Positions 9,949-18,187 of a DNA stretch of 64,000 bases are shown piece by piece (the stretch's first letter is position 1; each line of letters opens with the position of its first letter). Origin of the DNA: Kordia algicida OT-1 (GTDB lineage Bacteria > Bacteroidota > Bacteroidia > Flavobacteriales > Flavobacteriaceae); NCBI RefSeq assembly GCF_000154725.1, contig NZ_DS544873.1:3881339-3945338 (forward strand), written 5' to 3'. The notes below the pieces were generated by a model. It saw only the letters and a list, made by a program, of their open reading frames with translations, had not been told where the DNA came from and ran no database searches. A program made the translations under genes and the position numbers.

Positions 9949-9960
9949 CTTATGCATAAG
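9949..9960. promoter_or_regulatory. Palindrome, candidate PadR operator
   Basis: CTTATGCATAAG is a perfect 12-bp palindrome. It lies 12 bases upstream of the TATATTTG box (9973-9980) of padR, where it would overlap the -33 region. PadR regulators often repress their own operons through palindromes, so it is a candidate autoregulatory site (inference). Confidence 0.4.
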
Positions 9961-9972
9961 AAGATTATGTAT

Positions 9973-9980
9973 TATATTTG
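9973..9980 (+). promoter_or_regulatory. Promoter -7 box of the padR operon
   Basis: TATATTTG fits TAnnTTTG and precedes the ATG at 9996 by 15 bases. The in-frame TTG at 9978 falls inside the box and is unlikely to be the start. Confidence 0.55.
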
Positions 9981-9995
9981 AGTATAAATTTGGCT

Positions 9996-10331
9996 ATGGG
10001 AAACTCAAAACTATATCGCGGAAGCTTGCACACCATCATTTTAAAACTCTTGGAAGAACATGGGAAAATGTACGGTTATGAAATCACACAAAAAGTAAAA
10101 GAAATTACCAAAGGTGAACTCAATATTACCGAAGGCGCATTATACCCTGCATTGCATAAGCTAGAAGCAGAAGAATTGTTGGATGTCGAAATAGCAAAAG
10201 TTGAAAATCGCTTACGCAAATACTACAAACTCACCGAAAAAGGAAGTATAGAAACCGAATCTAAACTCAAAGAACTCGAAGAATACATCAGAAACATGCA
10301 CACGTTGGTCAATGCAAAATGGAGCATTTAA
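9996..10331 (+). CDS. PadR family transcriptional regulator
   Basis: The 111-residue product starting MGNSKLYRGS is a short PadR protein. It has a winged helix (LHTIILKLLEEHGKMYGYEITQKV, then the recognition part LNITEGALYPALHKLEAEELL) and a wing (RLRKYYKLTEKG), followed by a dimerising helix. The GxLYPxLxxLE signature is clear. An ATG at 9996 is preferred over the upstream TTG because of the promoter box. It heads an apparent four-gene operon with a membrane protein, a DUF5687 permease and an ABC ATPase, so it probably senses a compound handled by that exporter. The ligand is unknown. Confidence 0.9.
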   Translation: MGNSKLYRGSLHTIILKLLEEHGKMYGYEITQKVKEITKGELNITEGALYPALHKLEAEELLDVEIAKVENRLRKYYKLTEKGSIETESKLKELEEYIRNMHTLVNAKWSI

Positions 10332-10366
10332 TCTTATTAAAAATTAGATGAATAAAAGCGAAAAAC

Positions 10367-11092
10367 ATGAAACTAACACAGGAGCAAATACAATATATTG
10401 ACGATTACCTACAACGAAGTGGCGTAACCTATTGGGACGTTCGTGCAGAATTATTAGATCATATCGCTTCTGCCATTGAAGAAGAAATCACAACCAACAA
10501 AAGTACCTTTGAAGAAGCACTAAAATCGGTAAGTCTCTCGTTTGGAAATCAAGTGCGAAAAGGCTACATTCTCAATAAAGACAACACCAAATGGATTCCC
10601 GCAGGAACTTTTTCAGATGGCGAAGGTTTCAAAAAACTACAACGAGAAAAGCAAAAACAAATTGGTAAAAAGAACCTAAAAGCATATTGGAAACAAGTAT
10701 GTCAATTATTTTTTTCGGCACGTTTTTATGCAGAATTTCTGCTGATGATACTTTTAGTAATGACAACCGCGCAATACAGCGAAAAGACGTCTCTTTTACT
10801 AGGTTTTATCTATCTTTTTTATCCGTTTCTTCCAATAGGTTATAAATATTTTAAAGGAGAAATTCCCAAAAAATCATTACACATACACATGTCAATGATC
10901 GGATTGGTATTATGGCTAAACCTATTCAATTTAGTGCCAAACGGCTACCAAATTTTCTTTGATACCAAGCTAGATTTCCAAATCTATGCGTGGATGCTTA
11001 TCTTGGTATTTCCCTTTATCAAAGCGAGTTTTGTGCGATACCATACTGTATGCAAGGAATACAAAAAACAGTACGATTTAATCAAAAGTTAA
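10367..11092 (+). CDS. Membrane protein with N-terminal HAAS-like helical domain
   Basis: This 241-residue protein has a soluble N-terminal half that looks like the helical domain paired with PadR regulators in many bacteria (LTQEQIQYIDDYLQRSGVTYWDVRAELLDHIASAIEEE). It is followed by about four hydrophobic segments (residues 120-137, 140-160, 172-190, 203-220). The PadR partner gene lies 35 bases upstream. A regulatory membrane role, perhaps coupling PadR or the ABC unit to the envelope, is inferred only from this arrangement. A 159-base gap with a palindromic repeat separates it from the permease. Confidence 0.65.
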   Translation: MKLTQEQIQYIDDYLQRSGVTYWDVRAELLDHIASAIEEEITTNKSTFEEALKSVSLSFGNQVRKGYILNKDNTKWIPAGTFSDGEGFKKLQREKQKQIGKKNLKAYWKQVCQLFFSARFYAEFLLMILLVMTTAQYSEKTSLLLGFIYLFYPFLPIGYKYFKGEIPKKSLHIHMSMIGLVLWLNLFNLVPNGYQIFFDTKLDFQIYAWMLILVFPFIKASFVRYHTVCKEYKKQYDLIKS

Positions 11093-11179
11093 TTCAGTAC
11101 TTTAGATCACTAAATAGCATCCAAAAACAAATCCACGCAAAACAAAGAACAAAAAACAAAGAACAAACCCAACAAACCT

Positions 11180-11218
11180 CACACTAAGCAAAGTCAAAGT
11201 GTAACATTTTCAAAAAAC
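11180..11218 (+). repeat. Palindromic intergenic repeat, copy 1
   Basis: The segment reads CACACTAAGCAAAGTCAAAG then TGTAACATTTTCAAAAAAC. Its first part folds as CACACT...AGTGT. Its second part is identical to copy 4 at 23772-23789. It belongs to the ACTGAGCnnAGTCGAAGT family also seen at 14355, 23521 and 23752. Confidence 0.7.
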
Positions 11219-11251
11219 GGCTACTAACACTACAACCAACCCACAGAAAAA

Positions 11252-12739
11252 ATGATCAGAACATTTCTAAGTTTACAATGGAAAGAATTCAAACGATCGG
11301 CTTCCTTTCAAAAAGGAATTGCCATAAAAATATTGCTCATTTTTGCAGCGTTATATTTTGGTAGTTTTGCGATATTATTAGGAGCTTTTCTATTCAAAAT
11401 TCTAAGTGAATTTTTCCCTGAGCAAGACCCGATAACAACTGCCAACAACTATCTTATCTTTTGGTTTCTATTCGATCTTGTATTTCGCTACTTCATGCAG
11501 CAAATGCCTGTAATGAATGTAAAACCACTCATGATAATTCCTATCAAACAAAAAACCATCATTCACTTTCTGCTTGGAAAAACAATGGTGTCGTTTTTCA
11601 ACTTCTTGCCATTATTTATCTTTATTCCATTCTCAATTGTATTATTGGTACAAGGATATTCGCCGGTAAACGTCATTCTTTGGTTTCTTGCTATCGTTGC
11701 AATTACGTATGTGCTTAATTTTACAAATATTCTCGCTAATAAAAGCAATACTGTTTTTTACATTGTACTAAGTGTTATAGCTGTTCTTGCAGGATTAGAA
11801 TACTTATATATCAACGAATATTTTGACGCTTTTAAAGTTTCCGAAATCTGCGGAATGGTTTTCAATGCACTATACAACTATCCGTTTTTAGTATTAATTC
11901 CAATTGTGTTGGCTGCGTTTCTATACTATCTCAACTTTGACTATCTCAACAAACGCTTTTACTTAGACGATGCTATTTCCAAAAAAGTAAAAGAAGTCAC
12001 AACTACTGATCTTTCTTGGATGAATCGTTTTGGGAAACTGGCAACCTTTCTAAAAAATGATGTACGAATGATTTGGAGAAATAAACGCCCAAAACAAGTA
12101 CTATTCATGTCTGGTTTTTTCCTCTTTTACGGAGTCATTTTCTTCGTGCAAAAACAATACAATGACATGCCAGGATTTTTAGCATTTGCTTCCATATTTG
12201 TCACGGCAGGATTTCTCTTTTCGTTTGGACAATTAGTACCTTCTTGGGATAGTGAATACTACAAAATGCTTATGAGTCAAAACATTCCCTACCGAAAATA
12301 CCTTGAATCCAAATGGTATCTTATGGTATTGGCAGTTTTCATCTCGTTTCTACTCAGCACACCGTACATTTACTTTGGTTGGGACAAATATGCCATGATT
12401 GCGGCAGGCGCTTCGTTCAATATCGGAATCAACTCGTTTGTCACACTATTTGGTGGCGCACTTAACAGAGTTCCCGTAAAACTCAATGAAAAAGCAAAAG
12501 CATTTAGTAATACACAAGGTTTCAATCCTACACAATTGCTCATTGCTTTGCCAAAAATGCTATTGCCAGTTATCATATTTTACATTCCTTACCTCATTGC
12601 AGGATTAAATGCCGGAATTATCTCTTTGGCGCTCAGTGGTGTCGTCGGATTGTTATTTAGAAACTTCTTTCTAAAAAAAATAGAACAAGTCTACCAAAAA
12701 GGAAAATACAAAACCATTGAAGCTTTTGGCGAAAACTAA
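11252..12739 (+). CDS. ABC-2-type export permease (DUF5687 family)
   Basis: The 495-residue protein has about twelve membrane spans. It opens MIRTFLSLQWKEFKRSASFQKG, the usual start of DUF5687 permeases in Bacteroidota, and has two halves joined by a cytoplasmic segment at about 235-275 (KKVKEVTTTDLSWMNRFGKLATFLKNDVRMIWRNKRPKQ). It pairs with the ATPase encoded 20 bases downstream. Together they would form an exporter of unknown substrate, under control of PadR encoded upstream. Length is normal for the family. Confidence 0.85.
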   Translation: MIRTFLSLQWKEFKRSASFQKGIAIKILLIFAALYFGSFAILLGAFLFKILSEFFPEQDPITTANNYLIFWFLFDLVFRYFMQQMPVMNVKPLMIIPIKQKTIIHFLLGKTMVSFFNFLPLFIFIPFSIVLLVQGYSPVNVILWFLAIVAITYVLNFTNILANKSNTVFYIVLSVIAVLAGLEYLYINEYFDAFKVSEICGMVFNALYNYPFLVLIPIVLAAFLYYLNFDYLNKRFYLDDAISKKVKEVTTTDLSWMNRFGKLATFLKNDVRMIWRNKRPKQVLFMSGFFLFYGVIFFVQKQYNDMPGFLAFASIFVTAGFLFSFGQLVPSWDSEYYKMLMSQNIPYRKYLESKWYLMVLAVFISFLLSTPYIYFGWDKYAMIAAGASFNIGINSFVTLFGGALNRVPVKLNEKAKAFSNTQGFNPTQLLIALPKMLLPVIIFYIPYLIAGLNAGIISLALSGVVGLLFRNFFLKKIEQVYQKGKYKTIEAFGEN

Positions 12740-12759
12740 TAACCTCTAATTCTACGACA

Positions 12760-13488
12760 ATGATTACAATAGACAACATATCAAAAACATACGGACAAAA
12801 CACAGTTTTAAAAATTGATTACCTAAAAATTCCAAAAGGACAAAGTTTTGGGCTCGTAGGAAACAACGGAGCAGGAAAAACAACGCTTTTCAGCTTGCTA
12901 CTCGATCTTATTCAACCCACAACCGGACATATCAAAAACAACGGAATCAAAGTGCATGAAAGTGAAAAATGGAAACCATTTACATCATCATTCATTGACG
13001 AAAGCTTCCTTATAGGTTACCTAACACCAGAAGAATATTTCTACTTCATTGGCGAACTCAGAAACCAAAACAAAGCAGACGTTGACGCACTTTTGGCAAA
13101 GTTTGAAGACTTTTTTCACGGTGAAATTCTCAATCAAAAAAAATACCTGCGCGATCTCAGTAAAGGAAATCAAAAAAAGGCAGGAATCGTAGCGTCGTTC
13201 ATCGGAAATCCTGATGTTATCATTCTCGATGAACCTTTTGCAAACCTCGATCCGACAACGCAAATTCGTCTCAAAGGCATCATCAAAAAACTAGCAGAAG
13301 ACAGCAATACAACGGTTTTAGTTTCCAGTCACGATTTAATGCACGTCACAGAAGTTTCAGACAGAATTGTAGTGCTCAACAAAGGTGAAGTGGTTAAAGA
13401 CATCGTAAAATCGGCAGAAACACTCAAAGAACTCGAAATGTTCTTTGCGGGAACAGACGTAGAAGTACAAATCTCCGAAGAAGAATAA
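12760..13488 (+). CDS. ABC transporter ATP-binding protein
   Basis: This 242-residue ATPase carries Walker A GNNGAGKTT, a Q-loop region (SSFIDESFLIGYLTPEEY), signature LSKGNQKKAGI, Walker B VIILDEPFANLDP and the H-loop in VSSHDL. The signature begins LSKGN rather than LSGGQ, a common variant in export-type subunits. It follows the DUF5687 permease by 20 bases and ends the padR operon. The C-terminus is acidic. Substrate unknown. Confidence 0.92.
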   Translation: MITIDNISKTYGQNTVLKIDYLKIPKGQSFGLVGNNGAGKTTLFSLLLDLIQPTTGHIKNNGIKVHESEKWKPFTSSFIDESFLIGYLTPEEYFYFIGELRNQNKADVDALLAKFEDFFHGEILNQKKYLRDLSKGNQKKAGIVASFIGNPDVIILDEPFANLDPTTQIRLKGIIKKLAEDSNTTVLVSSHDLMHVTEVSDRIVVLNKGEVVKDIVKSAETLKELEMFFAGTDVEVQISEEE

Positions 13489-13506
13489 TTTGGGCGTTCC
13501 CAAAAC

Positions 13507-13594
13507 AAAAAAGACTGTTTAAAAACTACAATTCGTCAAACTGAACTCGATTCAGTTTCTCATCACGATTTGTATACTTTTAAACAGTCTTTTT
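13507..13594. terminator. Large bidirectional hairpin after the ABC operon
   Basis: Arms AAAAAAGACTGTTTAAAA (13507-13524) and TTTTAAACAGTCTTTTT (13578-13594) flank an inner hairpin AAACTGAA-ctcga-TTCAGTTT (13538-13558). It can form a long cruciform and, with its T-run, end transcription of the ABC operon. Confidence 0.7.
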
Positions 13595-13605
13595 CGTTCT
13601 GGTCA

Positions 13606-13648
13606 GGCTATCCGCGTTACACGGTAACTTGCTACTATCCTTAACGCA
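13606..13648. repeat. Flavobacterial-type intergenic palindromic element
   Basis: GGCTATCCGC is followed by GTTAC-acg-GTAAC (13616-13628) and TTGCTACTATCCTTAACGCA. Elements with a GGCTATCCGC start and a TATCCnTAACGC end recur between genes in flavobacteria (recall). Only one clear copy lies in this window. Confidence 0.4.
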
Positions 13649-13713
13649 AACTTCCTATAAAAATCAAAAATTTCAACAAAATTTGTAGATTCCCATAATC
13701 GGATTATTTCTAA

Positions 13714-14193
13714 TTACAACGGAATCTGTATCGGACCAATAGCGCAAATAATATTATACCCTACAACCCAACCGAGTTTTCCATCACACTCCAAAATATA
13801 AGCCACTGCACAAATAGTACAAAGTGGATTGTAAGGATTTACACCACATGTAATTGTGCGCACACCTTTCAAATCACAATCATCATAATCATCTGGAACT
13901 CCACTCGTAATAGTGCAATCTTCATCAATGATGGCTAATCCGCCAACAAATGTGACGCAACCATACCGAACTTCATCGCCTTCGGCAAAAGTTTCCAACT
14001 GTTTGGCTACATACGCTTCCGGATTATCCAAATACTTTCTAGGAATACGATTAAACACTCCAACACTTGAAGCATCTCGTTTCAATTCAATAACGTCTCT
14101 TTCAAAAGCTTCTGTTTCAGTCTCAACAGAATCTGTCTGACAAGCAAACAACACAAACAGCAACAATACTAAAATGTAACTAAATTTTTTCAT
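13714..14193 (-). CDS. Small cysteine-rich lipoprotein, unknown function
   Basis: The 159-residue product has a lipoprotein signal (hydrophobic 4-15, lipobox LFAC with Cys18), then an acidic stretch (TDSVETETEAFERD) and a C-terminal half with about eight cysteines (YGCVTFVGG, EDCTITSG, DDYDDCDLKG, TITCGVNP, PLCTICAVAY, LECDGK, NIICAIG). It ends in hydrophobic IGPIQIPL. The even number of cysteines suggests disulphides after export. I do not recognise the family. It stands alone; 298 bases separate it from sprE on the other side. Confidence 0.65.
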   Translation of the reverse strand: MKKFSYILVLLLFVLFACQTDSVETETEAFERDVIELKRDASSVGVFNRIPRKYLDNPEAYVAKQLETFAEGDEVRYGCVTFVGGLAIIDEDCTITSGVPDDYDDCDLKGVRTITCGVNPYNPLCTICAVAYILECDGKLGWVVGYNIICAIGPIQIPL

Positions 14194-14354
14194 GACTTTT
14201 GGTTTTTTAGATTAGATATAAAAGGTAAGTAATCTAAAAATCAAATAGTTACGGGAATTCCGTATATTTTAAAAGTGTTTTTAAAAATGAAATATGACTT
14301 AAAATGGGCAATCATAGTTAGGGATGTACAAGGAACCCACAACCTAAAACCTAT

Positions 14355-14376
14355 CACATTGAGCGCAGTCAAGGTG
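14355..14376 (+). repeat. Palindromic intergenic repeat, copy 2
   Basis: CACATTGAGCGCAGTCAAGG followed by TG is a diverged copy of the ACTGAGCnnAGTCGAAGT family with CAC/GTG arms. The 298-base region 14194-14492 otherwise shows only AT-rich sequence and no gene. Confidence 0.55.
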
Positions 14377-14492
14377 CAAAACCCACATTTTACCTACCAT
14401 TTTATCAAATTTTTCAAAAAGAAATGTATTTTTACCCTTCTGTATACTAAAAACGAAAGAATTTAGTTTAAGAAATACAAAAAAGATCGACC

Positions 14493-16955
14493 TTGAAGAA
14501 AACAATACATATATTAATAATCGTTTCACTACTAGGGATTTTACTCTTTAGCTGTTCTATCAAAAAAGATACATTTATCAACAGAAATTGGCATGCTGTT
14601 ACCACAAAATACAATGTGCTCTTTAATGGAAATGTTGCCTTTGAAGAAGGACGTGAAGCACTCATGAACGCCTATATTGACAACTATTGGGAAATTCTTC
14701 CTGTAGAACGTATGGAAGTTCAGGACGATTTGACACTTCCAGGACAAGGTGGAAAAAATCCGAACTTCAAAAAAGCAGAAGAAAAAGCTGTAAAAGCCAT
14801 TCAAAAACATTCTATGGATATCAAAGGTCGTCAACGCAATCCGCAAATGGACGAAGCATATCTATTACTTGGAAAAGCGCGCTATTTTGACCAACGATTT
14901 ATTCCCGCATTAGAAGCGTTTAATTACACCATTGGCGAATATCCAGACAGTGACAAAATCAATCAAACAAAAATTTGGCGCGAAAAAACACACCTTCGTT
15001 TAGAAAATGAAGAATTTGCCATTGTCAACCTAAAAAGAATCTTAGAATTTGAAAAACTAAGCGATCAAGAATATGCAGATGCAAATGCTGTGTTGGGTCA
15101 GGCATACATCAATTTAAAACATAAAGACAGTGCTGTACAAGTATTAAAACGTGCCGCATATTCTACTAAAATTCACGAAGAACAAGGTCGTTACAACTAT
15201 ATCATTGGACAATTGTTTAATGAATTAGGCTATAAAGACAGCGCCAATATTGCTTTTGATAAAGTCATTGAACTCAATAGAAAATCGCCACGTGTGTACA
15301 TGATTAATGCACATATTGAAAAAGCGAGAAACTTTGACCTAGAAACAGGAAACAAAGAAGAATTTCTTGAAATGCTAAACGACTTGGCAGAAGATCGTGA
15401 AAACAGACCTTTCTTAGATCGCATCTATCGCCAATTGGGAGAATATCATCTATCGCAAGATTCACTAGAATTGGCAGAAGCATATTTCAACAAATCGCTT
15501 CGTAAAGCAACTACAGACAGATTTCTAAAAGCATTAGACTACGAAAATATAGCAGCATTGCGTTTTGATGAAGCACAATACAAAGAAGCAGGAAAGTATT
15601 TTGACAGTACCTTGCTAAACTTAGAAAAAAATACGCGCAAACACCGAAGAATCTCAAAGAAAAGAGCCAACCTTGACGATGTCATCGAATATGAAGATGT
15701 AGCGCAAAAAAATGACAGTATCTTAAAATTGGTCAACTTTACAGAAGAAGAACGAACTGCCTATTTTCAAGCATACATTGACGAATTGAAAGCTGCGGAA
15801 GAAGCCAAAAAAGAATTGGAAGAACAAAAACAAAGCTTTGTTGCCAACGAATTTGCTTCTAGCAGAAACTCAGGACCAAAAAACGATGGTGGAGATTTTT
15901 ATTTTTACAGTCAAACAACGGTTGCCTACGGTAAAAACGAATTCCGCAAAAAATGGGGCGATCGTGCACTAGAAGATAATTGGCGTTTATTTGATAAAAA
16001 TACAATTGTAAAAACAAGTACAGAATCTTCAGGAATAGTAGGAAATGCAGAATTAGTAGAAGCAGATATTTACTCCGTAAAACTCTATACAGATAGAATA
16101 CCAACAGACGAAAAAGTAATTGATAGCATTGGTAAAGAACGCAACTTTGCATACTACCAATTGGGATTAATTTACAAGGAAAAATTTAAAGAATACAAAT
16201 TGGCTGCCAACCGACTGGAGCAACTATTGCAAAACGATCCGGAAGAAAAATTAATTCTGCCTTCAAAGTACAATCTCTATAAAATTTACGTGCTTTTAGA
16301 GCAACCAGCAAAAGCAGATCAATGGAAAAATGATATTCTTAACAATCATGGAAACACGCGTTACGCACAAATTCTGAGAAATCCGCAGGAAGTTATTACG
16401 TCAGATGAAAATAGTCCAGAAAGCTTATATGCCAATACCTATAAAAAGTTTGCCAATCAGGAATTTGAAGCTGCTTTAAATGATGCTGAAAAATACATCA
16501 ATCAATTTACGGGCGAAGAAATTGTGCCAAAATTTGAGATGTTAAAAGCAATCATCATTGCACGTTTAGATGGTTATATGGCATACAAAGATGCATTGAA
16601 CTATGTAGCACTCAACTATCCGAATGATGAAGAAGGAAAGCGCGCGCAGGAAATCATTGCTACATCATTACCAAAAATAGCCAACAAAACAGTGGTAAAT
16701 GATGATAAGGCAACCAACTTTAAAATCATTTACACATTTCAGAAAAATGAAACAGAAGCTATGGAAGCACTCGAAAAAACAATTGCAGAAGCCTTTGAAG
16801 ATCGAGGATACAACTCGCTTTCCGTTTCTCGTGATGTATACAACAGAAGTCAACACTTTGTTGTAATTCATGGATTCAAATCAAAATCAGTAGCCATGGT
16901 TTTGAAGACATGCTTAAAACAGGACCATCGTATATGGTTGAAAAGCCAAATGTAA
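14493..16955 (+). CDS. sprE: Type IX secretion lipoprotein SprE/PorW, frameshifted near its end
   Basis: This is a TPR-rich lipoprotein needed for type IX protein secretion and gliding (SprE in Flavobacterium, PorW in Porphyromonas). The TTG start gives a lipoprotein signal with lipobox LFSC (Cys21), then IKKDTFINRNWHAVTTKYNVLFNGNVAFEEG, the family's hallmark N-terminus. TPR units run from about 105 to 680, with a charged linker near 420-450. The open frame stops after 820 residues in a tail (MVLKTCLKQDHRIWLKSQM) unlike the family. A different frame, from 16895 to 17017, continues with a convincing C-terminus. A one-base indel near 16893-16897 therefore truncates or alters the protein. The C-terminal part before it (NETEAMEALEKTIAEAF...FVVIHGFKSKSVA) is intact. 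Confidence 0.85.
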   Translation: MKKTIHILIIVSLLGILLFSCSIKKDTFINRNWHAVTTKYNVLFNGNVAFEEGREALMNAYIDNYWEILPVERMEVQDDLTLPGQGGKNPNFKKAEEKAVKAIQKHSMDIKGRQRNPQMDEAYLLLGKARYFDQRFIPALEAFNYTIGEYPDSDKINQTKIWREKTHLRLENEEFAIVNLKRILEFEKLSDQEYADANAVLGQAYINLKHKDSAVQVLKRAAYSTKIHEEQGRYNYIIGQLFNELGYKDSANIAFDKVIELNRKSPRVYMINAHIEKARNFDLETGNKEEFLEMLNDLAEDRENRPFLDRIYRQLGEYHLSQDSLELAEAYFNKSLRKATTDRFLKALDYENIAALRFDEAQYKEAGKYFDSTLLNLEKNTRKHRRISKKRANLDDVIEYEDVAQKNDSILKLVNFTEEERTAYFQAYIDELKAAEEAKKELEEQKQSFVANEFASSRNSGPKNDGGDFYFYSQTTVAYGKNEFRKKWGDRALEDNWRLFDKNTIVKTSTESSGIVGNAELVEADIYSVKLYTDRIPTDEKVIDSIGKERNFAYYQLGLIYKEKFKEYKLAANRLEQLLQNDPEEKLILPSKYNLYKIYVLLEQPAKADQWKNDILNNHGNTRYAQILRNPQEVITSDENSPESLYANTYKKFANQEFEAALNDAEKYINQFTGEEIVPKFEMLKAIIIARLDGYMAYKDALNYVALNYPNDEEGKRAQEIIATSLPKIANKTVVNDDKATNFKIIYTFQKNETEAMEALEKTIAEAFEDRGYNSLSVSRDVYNRSQHFVVIHGFKSKSVAMVLKTCLKQDHRIWLKSQM

Positions 16956-17017
16956 TCATGTCTTCTGAGAACTATCAAACCATACAAATTCATAAAAATT
17001 TAGACGAAATAAAATAA
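16895..17017 (+). other. Out-of-frame native C-terminus of SprE/PorW
   Basis: Reading from 16895 gives 40 codons ending at TAA 17015-17017: HGFEDMLKTGPSYMVEKPNV and then IMSSENYQTIQIHKNLDEIK. The SSENY...IQIHKN phrase is what SprE/PorW C-termini normally look like. The frame is shifted by one base relative to the 14493 frame at about codon 801. It is either a sequencing error or a real mutation. Confidence 0.75.
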
Positions 17018-17056
17018 CATTAGCCAAACACTAAGTAATCCCTCAAATTTAAAATC

Positions 17057-17467
17057 ATGTTTTCAGAATCTAAAAAAAAGCGTAACGGAGAAGCGACTCG
17101 TGGTCAATCGAATCGAATTGGAAAGTCAACACATATTAAAGGAGATGTAGTTTCAGAAGCTGATTTTAGAATTGATGGAAAACTAGAAGGAAGTGTAGAA
17201 ACTTCGGGGAAAATTGTGATTGGAGAAAATGGTGTCATCACAGGAAAAGTAATATGTACCAATGCGGACATTGAAGGTCGTTTTCACGGAGAGTTGACAG
17301 TTTCAAACTTACTAACGCTAAAAAAGACAGCAATCATTGAAGGAGAAGTTTTTGTTAGCAAACTATCTATTGAACCTGGCGCTACTTTCAATGCTACCTG
17401 TGTGATGAAAACTGGTGTAAAAGAACTCAACTCAAGTGGAGAAAAAAAAGCGGACAAAACAGCTTAA
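17057..17467 (+). CDS. Bactofilin (polymer-forming cytoskeletal protein)
   Basis: The 136-residue protein has the bactofilin core (about residues 20-115): repeating short strands of a right-handed beta-helix, with IGKSTHIKGDVVSEADFRIDG, LEGSVETSGKIVIGENGVITGKV and ADIEGRFHGELTVSNLLTLKKTAIIEGEV. It is flanked by short polar tails. Bactofilins self-assemble without nucleotide into filaments and scaffold envelope enzymes. The 3' end overlaps the next gene by 32 bases, suggesting coupled translation with the ATP-synthase accessory gene. Confidence 0.92.
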   Translation: MFSESKKKRNGEATRGQSNRIGKSTHIKGDVVSEADFRIDGKLEGSVETSGKIVIGENGVITGKVICTNADIEGRFHGELTVSNLLTLKKTAIIEGEVFVSKLSIEPGATFNATCVMKTGVKELNSSGEKKADKTA

Positions 17468-17660
17468 AAGCTATGTAAAATTTACAGGAATCGCCTTTCA
17501 AATGGGAATTATCATTGGAATTGGCGTGTATCTTGGTATGTGGCTCGATGAAAAATTTCCGAACAAACACAAACTCTTTACCATTATATGTTCTTTAGTA
17601 TTTGTAAGTTTGTCCATGTGGCAAGTGATACGTCAACTCAAAAAATTCAACAAAGACTAA
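17436..17660 (+). CDS. ATP synthase accessory protein AtpZ/AtpI-like
   Basis: This 74-residue protein with two membrane spans (about 14-33 and 46-64) has the Gly-rich first span (GIAFQMGIIIGIGVYLGMWLDEKFP) typical of AtpZ/AtpI accessory proteins, which help assemble the c-ring or carry Mg/Ca. The GTG start at 17436 lies inside bactofilin. A second accessory membrane gene follows 4 bases later, then atpB after 136 bases. Confidence 0.85.
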   Translation: MEKKKRTKQLKSYVKFTGIAFQMGIIIGIGVYLGMWLDEKFPNKHKLFTIICSLVFVSLSMWQVIRQLKKFNKD

Positions 17661-17664
17661 ACAG

Positions 17665-18051
17665 GTGAAACAAAACGTACTCAAATTCTTTACACATTTC
17701 TTACTATTTACGTTGGCGCTTTTCGCAATACACCAATTAGTAGACTTGTTCGTATTGTCAGAAACAAAATTCTATTACAATCCTTGGAGTATTCATCTCT
17801 TTCTCTTTCTAATTACTTTCTTACTATATGTTGCGGTAGCGTATATAAAAACTATTTTTGCTGAAAAAGCCGCGTTGGCATTCTTGGGTGGAAGTTTTTT
17901 AAAAATGATGGCGGGAATTTTATTTCTGGTTCCTTTTTTCAAAAACAAAGACTATTTTAACATTGAAAATGTATTGGCATTTTTCATTCCTTATTTCTTC
18001 TATTTGGCATTTGAAGCATACTATGTTTTAAAGTTGATAAACGAAAAATAA
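17665..18051 (+). CDS. Four-span membrane protein of the ATP synthase locus (DUF6168-like)
   Basis: This 128-residue hydrophobic protein with four predicted spans (about 10-27, 42-64, 68-90, 102-124) starts at GTG 17665, four bases after the AtpZ-like gene. Its position and four-span plan match the accessory gene that Bacteroidota keep between atpZ and atpB, possibly the counterpart of AtpI. I recall the label DUF6168 but cannot check it. Confidence 0.7.
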   Translation: MKQNVLKFFTHFLLFTLALFAIHQLVDLFVLSETKFYYNPWSIHLFLFLITFLLYVAVAYIKTIFAEKAALAFLGGSFLKMMAGILFLVPFFKNKDYFNIENVLAFFIPYFFYLAFEAYYVLKLINEK

Positions 18052-18135
18052 GGGCTTCCCAAGGCACTTATCAAAAAACTTTTCAGGGAATCAAAAAAAA
18101 AAGAGTTATTAACCTTGTATTGTTAATTAAAAACT

Positions 18136-18143
18136 TACCTTTG
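18136..18143 (+). promoter_or_regulatory. Promoter of the atpB-atpG operon
   Basis: TACCTTTG matches TAnnTTTG. A TTG at 18115-18117, 18 bases upstream, fits the -33 element. The start codon of atpB is 45 bases downstream. Confidence 0.65.
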
Positions 18144-18187
18144 CACCGAAATTTAGGAACCATATATTTATATACAATACAATAAAT

